NCBI RefSeq assembly: GCF_000255705.1
Contig: NZ_JH636442.1
Coordinates: 538,362 to 592,309, forward strand
Direction: 5' to 3'
Length of the DNA: 53,948 nt
DNA from: Zavarzinella formosa DSM 19928
GTDB lineage: Bacteria > Planctomycetota > Planctomycetia > Gemmatales > Gemmataceae
In this document: positions 25,116 through 33,591 of the stretch, one piece after another
Numbering within the stretch: the stretch's first letter is position 1
Layout: each line of letters opens with the position of its first letter
Position numbers and translations under genes: made by a program
Notes under the pieces: model-generated
The model's database searches: none
Told to the model about the DNA's origin: nothing
Seen by the model: only the letters and a program-made list of their open reading frames with translations

Positions 25116-25577
25116 TTAGTCGTCGTCTTTTTCTTCCCGGTCGGCGATGTCCGGCAGTTCCAGTTTGGTCAGATACTCGCGTTCTTTGCGGCGCATGGCG
25201 GCGGCGTCCTTCTTGGTGCGGTCGTCGAAGCCGCAAAGGTGGAGGACTCCGTGGATGACATAGAGGCAGAGTTCGGTGTGGACGTCGTGACCGCGTTCCT
25301 CGGCTTCTCGCTGGGCGACATTGACCCCGAGGACTAACTCACCCTCAAGCTTTTTGGCTTTCGGGTTGCTCATCGGAAACGTAATCACGTCCGTCGGGCC
25401 GTCGTGGTCGAGGAAACGCTTGTTGATGTCGGCGATCATTTTGTCATCGACGAGGGCCAGGCTGATTTTGGCTTCCTTGATGCCTTCGCCTTCCAGCACG
25501 GTGCGGGCCGAGAGTTTGAGCCGCACGTAATCCGGTTCGATGATGTCCAGCGGGTTGGCCACGGAGATGCTAATCAT
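25116..25577 (-). CDS. ybeY: Endoribonuclease YbeY (16S rRNA maturation)
   Basis: A 153-residue protein typical of YbeY, the metal-dependent RNase that trims the 16S rRNA 3' end and takes part in ribosome quality control. The family strand NKRFLDHDGPTDVITFPM is present, and so is the active-site helix HGVLHLCGFDDRT. Of the three zinc-binding histidines of the usual HGxLHLxGxDH motif, the first two are kept and the third is Asp here. Asp can also bind metal, and I believe this variant occurs in other lineages, so the enzyme is probably active. The start codon overlaps the stop of the upstream MFS-acyltransferase gene by ATGA, indicating translational coupling. Confidence 0.92.
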   Translation of the reverse strand: MISISVANPLDIIEPDYVRLKLSARTVLEGEGIKEAKISLALVDDKMIADINKRFLDHDGPTDVITFPMSNPKAKKLEGELVLGVNVAQREAEERGHDVHTELCLYVIHGVLHLCGFDDRTKKDAAAMRRKEREYLTKLELPDIADREEKDDD

Positions 25578-27445
25578 TCGTCGCCTCCCTCGCCGGTGGT
25601 TGGCAGTTCGAGCGGCTTGAGGCCAATCGGCACACGGGCCATTGACAATTCGTGCATGAGGTAAAGCCGGGTCTTCATTTGGTCGGCCAAAATTTCTGGC
25701 GGCACGATGACGGGATCACGGAAGCCGATGTCAATTCTCCGAAACAGGTCGAACTTCTTTTTCTTGGTGGGCGGGCCGTTTTTGTGCGAAAAGAAACTCC
25801 CCCAACCCCCTTCGATCCAGCAGGCAATCACCGGCGTGTTGGGCCGTTCGGCGAGGATTTGCCAGATGCCCCGGCCGAATCGCCGCATCATGATTTCGTC
25901 CTTTCGGCGCAGATATCCCTCGGGGAAGATCAGCAGGGCGTTGCCGCGATCAATCTCCGCAATGGCTTCCTGTATCTCCGGGGCTTCCTTGCGATATCCC
26001 ACGTCCGGGACGCGGATGGTGCCCATCACCTGCCGCATGAGAAACGAGATCACGGGCAGATCGTAAAAGGTCGAGGACATCATCGGCGTGCAAGGCGCCG
26101 GCAGGGATTTCGAGAGCCAGAGCGGATCAAACCATGCCGCATGGTTGGCAATGTAGATCACCGGTTCCCGCCGAACGGGGAGTTTCTGCAAGCCCGGCCC
26201 GCGACGGTGAACATGGTACATCGGCAACAATAGAAATTCGAGGGAGCCTTCCATCATTGGCCGGGCCAGGGCTGCCCAACCGGTAATCGCCATCACCAGT
26301 GTGCCGCCAAGCAACAGATACAAACAGATCGGGGCAATATCGTCCACACGACGGCCGAGCAGGCCGACGCCTCCGGCCAACGCCACCCCGGCCGCGCAAC
26401 CGCCGAACAGCCACATGGCCGCGACGCCGTGCCAGCCGGGCGTCGTCCAGTTGGAAACCCAGTTCCACAGCGGGCTGATGACGGAGCCGAAGCAGATTCC
26501 CAGAAGCAGCACCGGCGTTTCCCGCGATTCGCCGATGATAAGCCAGCCAGCGCAGAAGACCGCCAGAACGGACGCATGGGGAAATAAATAACCGCTACGA
26601 AACGTGTTCGGATGCGAAAGGCTCCACACCCAGCCGAGCAGCAAGCCCAAGGCGAAGCGGGTGGAGCGTTCCCAAACGACGGTGTCCGCCTGGGCGATGG
26701 TCGTTTCCGGCCCGGTCACGCCGGCCCGCAGAATCCACATCGCTGTCAACGTGATGAGGAACGACACCACGGGGATCATCAGCAACGGATAGCGGGTGTA
26801 GCGTTCCTTCCACAAGATTTTGGAACCGGCCCGCATTGTCTTGACGAACCCGTCGCTCGTCGTTTCCGTCTCCGGCAGGCTGATCGGCAGCAACGTCCCG
26901 CTGACGAGAACAGCGGCCAGCAGCAACTTCAATGCCTCGGCCGGGTCGGACATGTTGGCCCAGGAGAACACAAAGCCAATCCCGCCGAGGAAGCCCGTCA
27001 TGGCCACCAGAATCACGAACGTGGAAACATACGCCAGTTGGAGAATTCGCAGGTGGAATTTGAGTTCCGTGAGGACCACATGAGCAAGCATGAGGTATTG
27101 CACGGTGAACAGCGACACCAACCCGGCATAACTGATCCACGGCTGCCCCTTGGGATCGAAAAAAGGAACCAGCAGGATCGCAAAGATGATGAGCGTGATG
27201 GTGAACAGAAACTGCCGCCGAAAGCCTGACTGGGCGACATAGCCCATCACCGGCGAGAACAAAGCCGCCGGAAAGCTCAACAGGAGCAGCCACGGAGCGG
27301 AGGGGGAGGTTTCCTGATGGCCGACATGCCCTTCGACAAGCACTCGCCAGGCGAAAAACGCGAGAACGGTGGCCGTCCAGACAATCAGGCCGACGGCCAG
27401 CGTGAGGCCGAGAAAACGAAGGCGAAGAATAATTGGGGAGGACAT
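25574..27445 (-). CDS. MFS-like transporter fused to PlsC-type acyltransferase
   Basis: The first ~410 residues contain about 12 hydrophobic segments with MFS character, and residues ~420-620 are a 1-acylglycerol-phosphate acyltransferase domain: the catalytic HX4D motif in IANHAAWFDPLW, and the substrate motif IFPEGYLRR, with a later IACWIEGGWG. This resembles the lysophospholipid flippase LplT joined to the acyltransferase half of Aas. It would take up a lysophospholipid and reacylate it at the inner membrane. No acyl-ACP synthetase domain is present, unlike full-length Aas fusions. ATG 27445 is preferred; a TTG 13 codons further up is also in frame. It overlaps ybeY by four bases. Confidence 0.85.
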   Translation of the reverse strand: MSSPIILRLRFLGLTLAVGLIVWTATVLAFFAWRVLVEGHVGHQETSPSAPWLLLLSFPAALFSPVMGYVAQSGFRRQFLFTITLIIFAILLVPFFDPKGQPWISYAGLVSLFTVQYLMLAHVVLTELKFHLRILQLAYVSTFVILVAMTGFLGGIGFVFSWANMSDPAEALKLLLAAVLVSGTLLPISLPETETTSDGFVKTMRAGSKILWKERYTRYPLLMIPVVSFLITLTAMWILRAGVTGPETTIAQADTVVWERSTRFALGLLLGWVWSLSHPNTFRSGYLFPHASVLAVFCAGWLIIGESRETPVLLLGICFGSVISPLWNWVSNWTTPGWHGVAAMWLFGGCAAGVALAGGVGLLGRRVDDIAPICLYLLLGGTLVMAITGWAALARPMMEGSLEFLLLPMYHVHRRGPGLQKLPVRREPVIYIANHAAWFDPLWLSKSLPAPCTPMMSSTFYDLPVISFLMRQVMGTIRVPDVGYRKEAPEIQEAIAEIDRGNALLIFPEGYLRRKDEIMMRRFGRGIWQILAERPNTPVIACWIEGGWGSFFSHKNGPPTKKKKFDLFRRIDIGFRDPVIVPPEILADQMKTRLYLMHELSMARVPIGLKPLELPTTGEGGDE

Positions 27446-27496
27446 CGGGTCATTTTGCTGACCCGCGAGTGGGAGACAAGTCAAGAACGCGGAACT

Positions 27497-27550
27497 CGAA
27501 AGGCCAAAGAGAAAACCCGCAATTGGAATGGTTTTCTCTTTGGCCTTTCG
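27497..27550 (-). terminator. Perfect 21-bp hairpin after the secreted coiled-coil gene
   Basis: Arms 27497-27517 and 27530-27550 are exact reverse complements around a 12-base loop. On the minus strand the descending arm contains TTTTCTCTTT, giving the U-rich foot of a terminator inside the stem. It lies 10 nt past the stop of the secreted coiled-coil gene and just before the MFS-acyltransferase start, insulating the two. Confidence 0.75.
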
Positions 27551-27560
27551 TGATTCTTAT

Positions 27561-28079
27561 TTATTTGATCGGATAGATCGTCACGGTCTTCGTTTCATCG
27601 GCGGCAATCAGTCGGTCCTGCGGGGCGCGTTGGAGTTGCAGGACTTGATAGGAGAATTCACCCGGCGGCACCGGGACCAGCTTTTCGTCGCCCGGCAGCA
27701 GACGGTATGACCGGCCGTTGACGACGACGGACATTTCTTCCGAGAATTGGTTGATGAAACGCACACGGCCCTGGCCCTTGAAAGCCGATGTCGAATCGGA
27801 GGGTTTCAGCGAAGTGTTGGGGGTGGAACCGTCCATCCCAAGCTTCTTTTTCATGTCCTTGATGTCTTTTTCAATCAACTCAAGCTGTGTTTCAAAAATG
27901 ATGGATTTGCTGCGAAGCTCCTCCAGCTTGTTCATCGCGTCTTTGAGTTTTTTGAGATCGTCGGTGACTTTCTTCAGATCATCGATCGACTTTTTGAGTT
28001 CTTCCGGCGTGGGATCGGCCGCCGAAACGGGCAGGGCCAGCACGCCAAACAACAGAGCGGTGAGTATGAGACGGGTCAT
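27561..28079 (-). CDS. Secreted coiled-coil protein of unknown function
   Basis: About 172 residues from the ATG at 28079, which opens directly on a signal peptide (MTRLILTALLFGVLALPVSAAD); an alternative start 13 codons upstream would spoil the signal. Residues ~25-85 form a highly charged coiled coil of the form LKKSIDDLKKVTDDLKKLKDAMNKL. After a Ser/Thr/Pro linker a compact beta-rich C-terminal part follows (VRFINQFSEEMSVVVNGRSYRLLPGDEK, PPGEFSYQVL) with the look of a small carbohydrate- or peptidoglycan-associated module. I do not recognise a named family. It stands alone and ends in a perfect hairpin. Confidence 0.75.
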   Translation of the reverse strand: MTRLILTALLFGVLALPVSAADPTPEELKKSIDDLKKVTDDLKKLKDAMNKLEELRSKSIIFETQLELIEKDIKDMKKKLGMDGSTPNTSLKPSDSTSAFKGQGRVRFINQFSEEMSVVVNGRSYRLLPGDEKLVPVPPGEFSYQVLQLQRAPQDRLIAADETKTVTIYPIK

Positions 28080-28268
28080 GGTGCTTATCCCAAGGTGCCT
28101 AATCAATGTTGCGCGCACGGCGTGGAAGTGTGAACCTCACACGCCAACATAGTTGATGAATTGAGGGTAATGGCAAAATTGATGCCTGACAAGGGTATTC
28201 GGGATCATCCGGAGTGGTGGGATCAGGTAATTTGAGCGGATTGTGACGATTAAGATGTCTGCGGAAAC

Positions 28269-30758
28269 CTACGGACGCCGCTTCTTCGGTCCCCGGATGG
28301 CGGTGGCGGTCAGCGGATCATCCGGCCACGAATGCTTTGGGTAACGTGATCGCAATTCCTTGCGCACGGTCGGGTAGGTGTTCGCCCAAAAGCTGGCGAG
28401 GTCGTCCGTCACCTGTTCGGGCCGGTAATTCGGGGCGAGCAAATGTAACAACACTTTCACCCGGTTCCCGGCGATTCGAGGGGTGTCCGTGAGGCCGAAC
28501 AATTCCTGCAACCGCACGGCCAGCACCGGAGGGCGGCCTTCCTCGTAGGTCAGTTTGATCTCGCTGCCGGTTGGAACTTCCATTCGTTCGGGGGCTTCAC
28601 GCTCGACGGCGTTTCGCTGATGATGAGTCAGTTTCTCGCGGAAGGCATTTGCCCAATCCGCTTCCCGAAGCTCGGCCAGCGATTTGCAACCGGGGGCCAG
28701 CCAGGTCAGCAGTTCGTGAAGCACGTCGCCGGAAAGATCAGGCAGATTGAGTTCCGGCATCCAGTTTCGCAGGCAGCGAACCCGGAGCAGATACATTCCC
28801 CCGTCGCTTTCCGGCCGGGGCAATGCTCGCTCCATGTCCCGCATGGCGGCTGTCACCAAGGCGTCGGCCCGTTGGTTTTTGTCGATGTTCCCGGCCGGGC
28901 GTTGATCCAACACGAGATCGAGCCAGCGGGTGACCTTCCAACCGCTGACCTTGTCCGTCGAATCGTCGTAAGTCACTTCCACCGATTCCGTGACGGGGAC
29001 AAGCCATTCCCGTTCAATGGCCGAGGCTTGCCGGACAAGTGTTTCGCTTCCCCCGGCATCCACATCAATGGCCACAAAAAACTCGGCCCGTTTCACCCCG
29101 CTCGACCCGGTGAGCCTCACTCCGCGGCCGCCGACCATTACGCCCCGGTCGGAGGTCGTCTCCCGGCGCCGACAGACGCGATCCGGGAAACCGGCGAGGA
29201 TGGCCCGCCGCACGGCCGTGTCCGCGTCGCATCTTTCCGTTGGTTGTTCTTGTTGCAGAAGGCGGGCCAGTTGATCCCGTGAACGGAGGACGGGCTTGGC
29301 GCCCTGCGGATTGAGAGACGCGGGCCAGTGGCGACCTCCGCGATTGCCCTCGAAGGCTTCAAGCCATTCGAGGCGATCCAGCACATCGGAAGATGTCTCA
29401 TGCGGGGAACTTATCCGGCCGAACGGGTCGCGGTCGGAGAGAAAAGCCGCCGCGAGGGCGACGCGATCCGGGTGGCCGAGCGCTGCCCCCTCCAACAACA
29501 TCCGGCCAAGACGCGGATGAACCGGCAACTTGGCGAGGCGACGGCCGAGGGGTGTGATGCGGCCATCGGCCACGGCCCCGAGTTTTTGCAACACCTCCAC
29601 CGATTGTTCGACCACATGATCGGCCGGGGGATCAAGCCAGCCGAAGGCAAACGGGTTTTCCCCGAGCGAAAGCAGTTGCAACGTACTGGCGGCGAGATCC
29701 ACTCGCTGGATTTCCGGAGGCGTTTGCGGCAGCCGGGACCGTTGGGCGATCTCGCTCCATAACCGAACACATACCCCCGCTTGCGTTCGTCCGGCCCGCC
29801 CGGCCCGTTGATCGGCCGAGGCTTGTGAAATGGGTAATAACTCCAACCGGTCCAATCCCACCGCCGGATCGTAGGTCAACTGCCGGGCAACGCCGGTGTC
29901 GATCACCGTGGAAATCCCCTCGACGGTGACGGACGTTTCCGCGACGTTTGTGGCCAGCACAATCTTCCGGTGACCGGCGGGCTGCAACACCCGGTCTTGT
30001 TCCTCGGCCGACAGATCGCCGTAAAGCGGGAGGACGGCCGCGTCGGGCAATCTGGCTTCCAATTCGCTTTTCGCTCCCATGATTTCGCCAACGCCGGGGA
30101 GGAACACCAGAATGTCTCCGGTGGTGCGGTCCCAACGGTCGTCGATCACCCGGCAAACGGCATCGGAAAGCCGGTCGTCATCCCGTTTCGGTTCGTGCCG
30201 AATCTCCACCGGATAAGCCCGGCCCTCGCTGGTGACAACCGGGCAATCACCGAGATATTTCGCCACCGGCCCGGCCGAGAGTGTTGCCGACATCACAACG
30301 ATTTTTAATTCGGGCCGCACGTTTTGCTGAATCAATCGGGCCAGACCGAGGGCGAGATCGGTTTCCAGGCCCCGTTCATGGAATTCGTCGAAGATGACAC
30401 ATGAAACCCGTTCGAGGTATGGATCGTCTTGCAGCATCCGCAGCAAAATACCGGGCGTGACACACAGGATTTTCGTGCGGGCGGTCGCCTGACGTTCAAA
30501 CCTAACCTGCCAGCCGATCAAATCGCCGGGAGTGGTTCCTCGCTCAAAGGAGATGCGACGGGCGGCCGCGCGGGCCGCGATCCGGCGGGGTTCCAGCATT
30601 ACGATTTGCCCGGCGCTCGCCAGTCCGGCATCCAGAATAGCCGGGGGCACGCGGGTGGTTTTGCCCGCCCCCGGCGGGGCCTGCAACACCACGCTGGCCG
30701 ATGCGCGCAAAGCGTCCAACACCTCGGGCAGCACGGCATCAATGGGCAGGGAAAGCAC
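28269..30758 (-). CDS. hrpB: ATP-dependent helicase HrpB
   Basis: An 829-residue DEAH/RHA-type helicase. Residues ~22-36 hold Walker A in QAPPGAGKTTRVP; the DEAH motif appears as DEFHERGLETD, the usual HrpB form. Motifs III (VMSATL) and VI (QRAGRAGRTQAGVC) are clear, followed by the HA2/OB region and the HrpB-specific C-terminal domain (EGRPPVLAVRLQELFGL, VLLHLLAPNYRPEQVTDDL). GTG is the start, with GAGG six nt upstream. HrpB is thought to act on RNA, though its exact target is not settled. It is the last gene of a run ribF-nifU-TIM barrel-hrpB, 27 nt after its neighbour. Confidence 0.93.
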   Translation of the reverse strand: MLSLPIDAVLPEVLDALRASASVVLQAPPGAGKTTRVPPAILDAGLASAGQIVMLEPRRIAARAAARRISFERGTTPGDLIGWQVRFERQATARTKILCVTPGILLRMLQDDPYLERVSCVIFDEFHERGLETDLALGLARLIQQNVRPELKIVVMSATLSAGPVAKYLGDCPVVTSEGRAYPVEIRHEPKRDDDRLSDAVCRVIDDRWDRTTGDILVFLPGVGEIMGAKSELEARLPDAAVLPLYGDLSAEEQDRVLQPAGHRKIVLATNVAETSVTVEGISTVIDTGVARQLTYDPAVGLDRLELLPISQASADQRAGRAGRTQAGVCVRLWSEIAQRSRLPQTPPEIQRVDLAASTLQLLSLGENPFAFGWLDPPADHVVEQSVEVLQKLGAVADGRITPLGRRLAKLPVHPRLGRMLLEGAALGHPDRVALAAAFLSDRDPFGRISSPHETSSDVLDRLEWLEAFEGNRGGRHWPASLNPQGAKPVLRSRDQLARLLQQEQPTERCDADTAVRRAILAGFPDRVCRRRETTSDRGVMVGGRGVRLTGSSGVKRAEFFVAIDVDAGGSETLVRQASAIEREWLVPVTESVEVTYDDSTDKVSGWKVTRWLDLVLDQRPAGNIDKNQRADALVTAAMRDMERALPRPESDGGMYLLRVRCLRNWMPELNLPDLSGDVLHELLTWLAPGCKSLAELREADWANAFREKLTHHQRNAVEREAPERMEVPTGSEIKLTYEEGRPPVLAVRLQELFGLTDTPRIAGNRVKVLLHLLAPNYRPEQVTDDLASFWANTYPTVRKELRSRYPKHSWPDDPLTATAIRGPKKRRP

Positions 30759-30785
30759 TTTTACCTCAAGGAAAACAAAGAGGTT

Positions 30786-31610
30786 TCAGAGATTGCTCAA
30801 AAACGCCAGTGATTTGCGGGCGGTTTCCACGGCGTTGTGGCTGTGCCGGGAGAGTTCCACGAAGACCCCGCCGGAATAATTGATTTCCCGCAGGGCGGCG
30901 AAGATATCCGCGAAGTCCATGTCTCCCTCGCCAAACATCAGGTGGTCGTGAACTCCAGATTTCATGTCCTCGATATGGACATTCCAGAGGCGATCCTTCC
31001 ATGCTTTGATGTGTTCGCTGGCCGGTAATTCGCCGAGACACTGAAGATGGCCGACATCCAGCGTCAGGCCGAAATTCGGGCGGCTCACCCGGTCATGGAG
31101 TTCGCGGAATTTCGTCATCGTGTCGATAAACATGCCCGGTTCCGGCTCGAAGGCCAGGCGAACTTGGTGCGAGGCCGCGAATTCGCAGAGTGGTTGAAGC
31201 TCGTCGACGAGCCGATCCATCAGCACTTCGTCTGGAGCCGATTCCACCGGCGTGCCGGACCAAAAACTGATGGCCTCCGATTTCAGAACGGCCGCGAGTT
31301 CGATGCAGCGTTTCAGGAAGTCCGAGCGTTTTGCCCGAGGGACGGCAAAAGAGTCCAGCAGGGTGGGTTGGTGTTTCCGGCGTGGATCAAGCAGAAATCG
31401 AGCGCCGGTTTCGATTACATTCGTCAGACGATAAAAGGTTAGCAGTTCGGCGATTTCATCACGTTCTCTCGCGTGATTTTTGGCGAACACATCAAGGGCG
31501 TGAACATCGACGGTGAGGGCGACCCCGGCATAGCCAAGTTCCGCGAGAATCTTGATGGCGTCGGGCAGGCGATGATGGGCGAAGCCGTTGGTGTTGTAGC
31601 CGAGGAACAT
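30786..31610 (-). CDS. Sugar-phosphate isomerase/epimerase-like TIM barrel
   Basis: A 274-residue xylose-isomerase-like TIM barrel. Evidence is the order of strands with GYNTNGFAHH at the start, LAELGYAGVALTVD, LAFEPEPGMF with a catalytic-type Glu, LTLDVGHLQCLGE with the metal-binding Asp/His, WNVHIEDM and the final GGVFVELSRH, which is the expected set of metal ligands (Glu, Asp, His, Glu). The substrate is unknown. Its ATG shares one base with the stop of the nifU-domain gene (TGATG), so it is translationally coupled. Confidence 0.85.
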   Translation of the reverse strand: MFLGYNTNGFAHHRLPDAIKILAELGYAGVALTVDVHALDVFAKNHARERDEIAELLTFYRLTNVIETGARFLLDPRRKHQPTLLDSFAVPRAKRSDFLKRCIELAAVLKSEAISFWSGTPVESAPDEVLMDRLVDELQPLCEFAASHQVRLAFEPEPGMFIDTMTKFRELHDRVSRPNFGLTLDVGHLQCLGELPASEHIKAWKDRLWNVHIEDMKSGVHDHLMFGEGDMDFADIFAALREINYSGGVFVELSRHSHNAVETARKSLAFLSNL

Positions 31611-31849
31611 CAGGGGGCCGCTTCCAGATATTCAATCTCGGGGATATGCTGGCGCAGTTCGTGTTCCATGCCCATGATGATGGTCATCACCGTGGCCGGA
31701 CAGCCGGCGCAGGCGCCGTTGAGCCGCACGCGGGCGCAGCCTTGGTCCACGTCCAGCACTTCAATGCTCGTCCCGTCGAGGTCCATTGTCGGAGCCACTC
31801 GGGTGCGGATAACTTCCTCCACCCTGCTTCGCAGGTCGTCGTTAATCAT
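31610..31849 (-). CDS. NifU C-terminal domain (Fe-S scaffold) protein
   Basis: A 79-residue single-domain protein of the NifU_C/NfuA type. It carries the Fe-S scaffold motif CAGCPAT with Cys residues three apart, preceded by LDVDQGCARVRLNGA, and ends in the family-typical HIPEIEYLEA. It can bind and pass on [4Fe-4S] clusters in the cytosol. The start overlaps the ribF stop by ATGA and the stop overlaps the next start by one base, so all three genes form one translationally coupled unit. Confidence 0.92.
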   Translation of the reverse strand: MINDDLRSRVEEVIRTRVAPTMDLDGTSIEVLDVDQGCARVRLNGACAGCPATVMTIIMGMEHELRQHIPEIEYLEAAP

Positions 31850-32781
31850 TGGTTCTCCGCCGACAACAGGACTTTTGCCCGTTGAATATCCAACGTCATC
31901 TGGCCCAACAAGGCATCGACACTGGAGAATTTTTGCGTGGCCCGCAACCGGCCGACGAAATCAACATCCATCGTCTGGCCATACAGATCGCCGGTGAAGT
32001 TGATGACATGAACCTCCACCTTCCGGGCGTTCTGGCCAAACGTCGGATTTGGCCCGATGTTGGCCGCCCCCATTTGGGGCTTTCCGTCCAGCCACACGCG
32101 CACGGCATACACTCCATTAACCGGGAGCAGCGTCGCCACATTCCCCAGATTGGCGGTCGGCCATCCGAGCGTCCGGCCCCGTTTGGCCCCTTCGACAACG
32201 GTTCCGGAGATTCGGTGTCGCCGCCCCAATAGGTTGGTGGCTCGTTCCAAATCTCCGGCCATCAAAGCTTCCCGCACGCGACTGCTGGAAACGGTTTCGC
32301 CGTTCAATTCAAAGGCTGGCGCTTCGCGGAACGGAATGCCCGTTGCCCCGCCGAGCAATCGCAAAAGAGCGTTGTCGCCCTCTCGATCCTTGCCGAAGTG
32401 AAAGTTAAATCCCTCGGCCATTCCGCGGGCGTCAAGGGCTTGCTGGATGATCGTCTCGAAAAAATATTCGGCCGAAAGGGCGAGGAGTTCCGGGGTGGTT
32501 TGCAGGACCACCACATGGTCGGCCCCAATGCCATGCAGGAGTTTTGCCCGCTCGGCGACCGTGGTGAGCGGCGGTTGATACTTCGCGGGCGTCAACACCT
32601 GAAGCGGGTGCGGATCAAAAGTGACCGGAACCACTTTTCCCCCGGCCCCGGCCATCTCGCGGGCGGCGGCGATCAGGGCCTTGTGCCCTTCGTGGACACC
32701 GTCAAAATTGCCAACGGTCACAACCCCGCCGCGAAACTCCGGCGGCGGCGTCTCGTGATACCGCAAAGTCGCAACGGCCAT
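31846..32781 (-). CDS. ribF: Bifunctional riboflavin kinase/FAD synthetase RibF
   Basis: A 311-residue enzyme converting riboflavin to FMN and then FAD in the cytosol. The N-terminal nucleotidyltransferase half has the start VTVGNFDGVHEGHKALI with its HxGH-type nucleotide motif and a later SSSRVREAL-like segment (VSSSRVREALMAG, part of the ISSTxIR motif). The C-terminal flavokinase half carries GTVVEGAKRGRTLGWPTANL and GVYAVRVWLDGKPQMGAANIGPNPTF (family PTAN and NIG.. motifs). It is the first gene of the operon with nifU-domain, TIM-barrel and hrpB genes. Length is standard for the family. Confidence 0.93.
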   Translation of the reverse strand: MAVATLRYHETPPPEFRGGVVTVGNFDGVHEGHKALIAAAREMAGAGGKVVPVTFDPHPLQVLTPAKYQPPLTTVAERAKLLHGIGADHVVVLQTTPELLALSAEYFFETIIQQALDARGMAEGFNFHFGKDREGDNALLRLLGGATGIPFREAPAFELNGETVSSSRVREALMAGDLERATNLLGRRHRISGTVVEGAKRGRTLGWPTANLGNVATLLPVNGVYAVRVWLDGKPQMGAANIGPNPTFGQNARKVEVHVINFTGDLYGQTMDVDFVGRLRATQKFSSVDALLGQMTLDIQRAKVLLSAENQ

Positions 32782-32832
32782 GCCTTCTCCGAGATCAATC
32801 CTTGTCTTCCAACATCGCCAACGCGGGGGTTG

Positions 32833-33528
32833 TCATGTCCCCTTGAACCGCTCCGCAAATGCCCGATACTCTGGCGTGGCCAACCCGGCGGCCAGCGTCG
32901 CGGAGAGCAATCGTGTGTTTCCCTCCAAGAGGGCCGGAGTGTCAAGCCACAGTCCCGGAAACACGCGGGACCGGATCACTCCCGCTTCGTCCGCTGGCAA
33001 AGGCTGGAAGACTTCATCTTCCAAGATCCACCAATCAACGCGGTTGTCTTCCACCCGCCACAAAAGATACTCTCGCACGGCAATTCGCTGATACAAATCC
33101 CGCTTTTCACCAGCGTCGAGCCTCGTCGAACTCCCCGCCACTTCAACGACCAGTTCGGGAACCCCGCGAATGTAATCTTCGTCGTCGCTCCAGGTTCCGC
33201 CGCCGAATTCGGGCAGAATCAATAGCATCGCGTCCGGTTGCGGTTCATTCTCATCGTCAACCCGAAGGGTGGCGTTGTCCTTGCCACGAACGCCGCGCAA
33301 GCCGAAACAGTAAGAAGCCAGCCAGCCGTTCATCATGAAGTGCGGGTCGGCGTGCATGTTGTTTCGGACCGGGGACGACATGCGAACGATTCCCTTGATG
33401 AGTTGAGCGTTCCTCACATGCGGCATGGCTTCGTAACGTCGATGAAATTCATCGGCGTTTAACTGTTCCCCGTCACGCAATGGGGGCACGCCGTCGATGC
33501 CGGGCATTTCTTCTTGTTTCAACATCAT
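32833..33528 (-). CDS. Uma2 family (PD-(D/E)XK-like) protein
   Basis: A 231-residue Uma2/DUF820 member. The restriction-fold core shows ENEPQPDAMLLI for the catalytic Asp region, GVPELVVEVAGSST with the Glu of the E-x-K type motif, and KRDLYQRIAVREYLLW after it; WRVEDNRVDWW completes the fold. Such genes are heavily expanded in planctomycetes and cyanobacteria, their function is unknown and a nuclease role is inferred only from the fold. ATG 33528 is used. It stands as a single gene, 51 nt from ribF. Confidence 0.88.
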   Translation of the reverse strand: MMLKQEEMPGIDGVPPLRDGEQLNADEFHRRYEAMPHVRNAQLIKGIVRMSSPVRNNMHADPHFMMNGWLASYCFGLRGVRGKDNATLRVDDENEPQPDAMLLILPEFGGGTWSDDEDYIRGVPELVVEVAGSSTRLDAGEKRDLYQRIAVREYLLWRVEDNRVDWWILEDEVFQPLPADEAGVIRSRVFPGLWLDTPALLEGNTRLLSATLAAGLATPEYRAFAERFKGT

Positions 33529-33591
33529 GGCGTGTTTGCCTCCCTTCGATCATGTTAGCCATCTCCTGTCGGGCGCACAATCGCGGCCATC

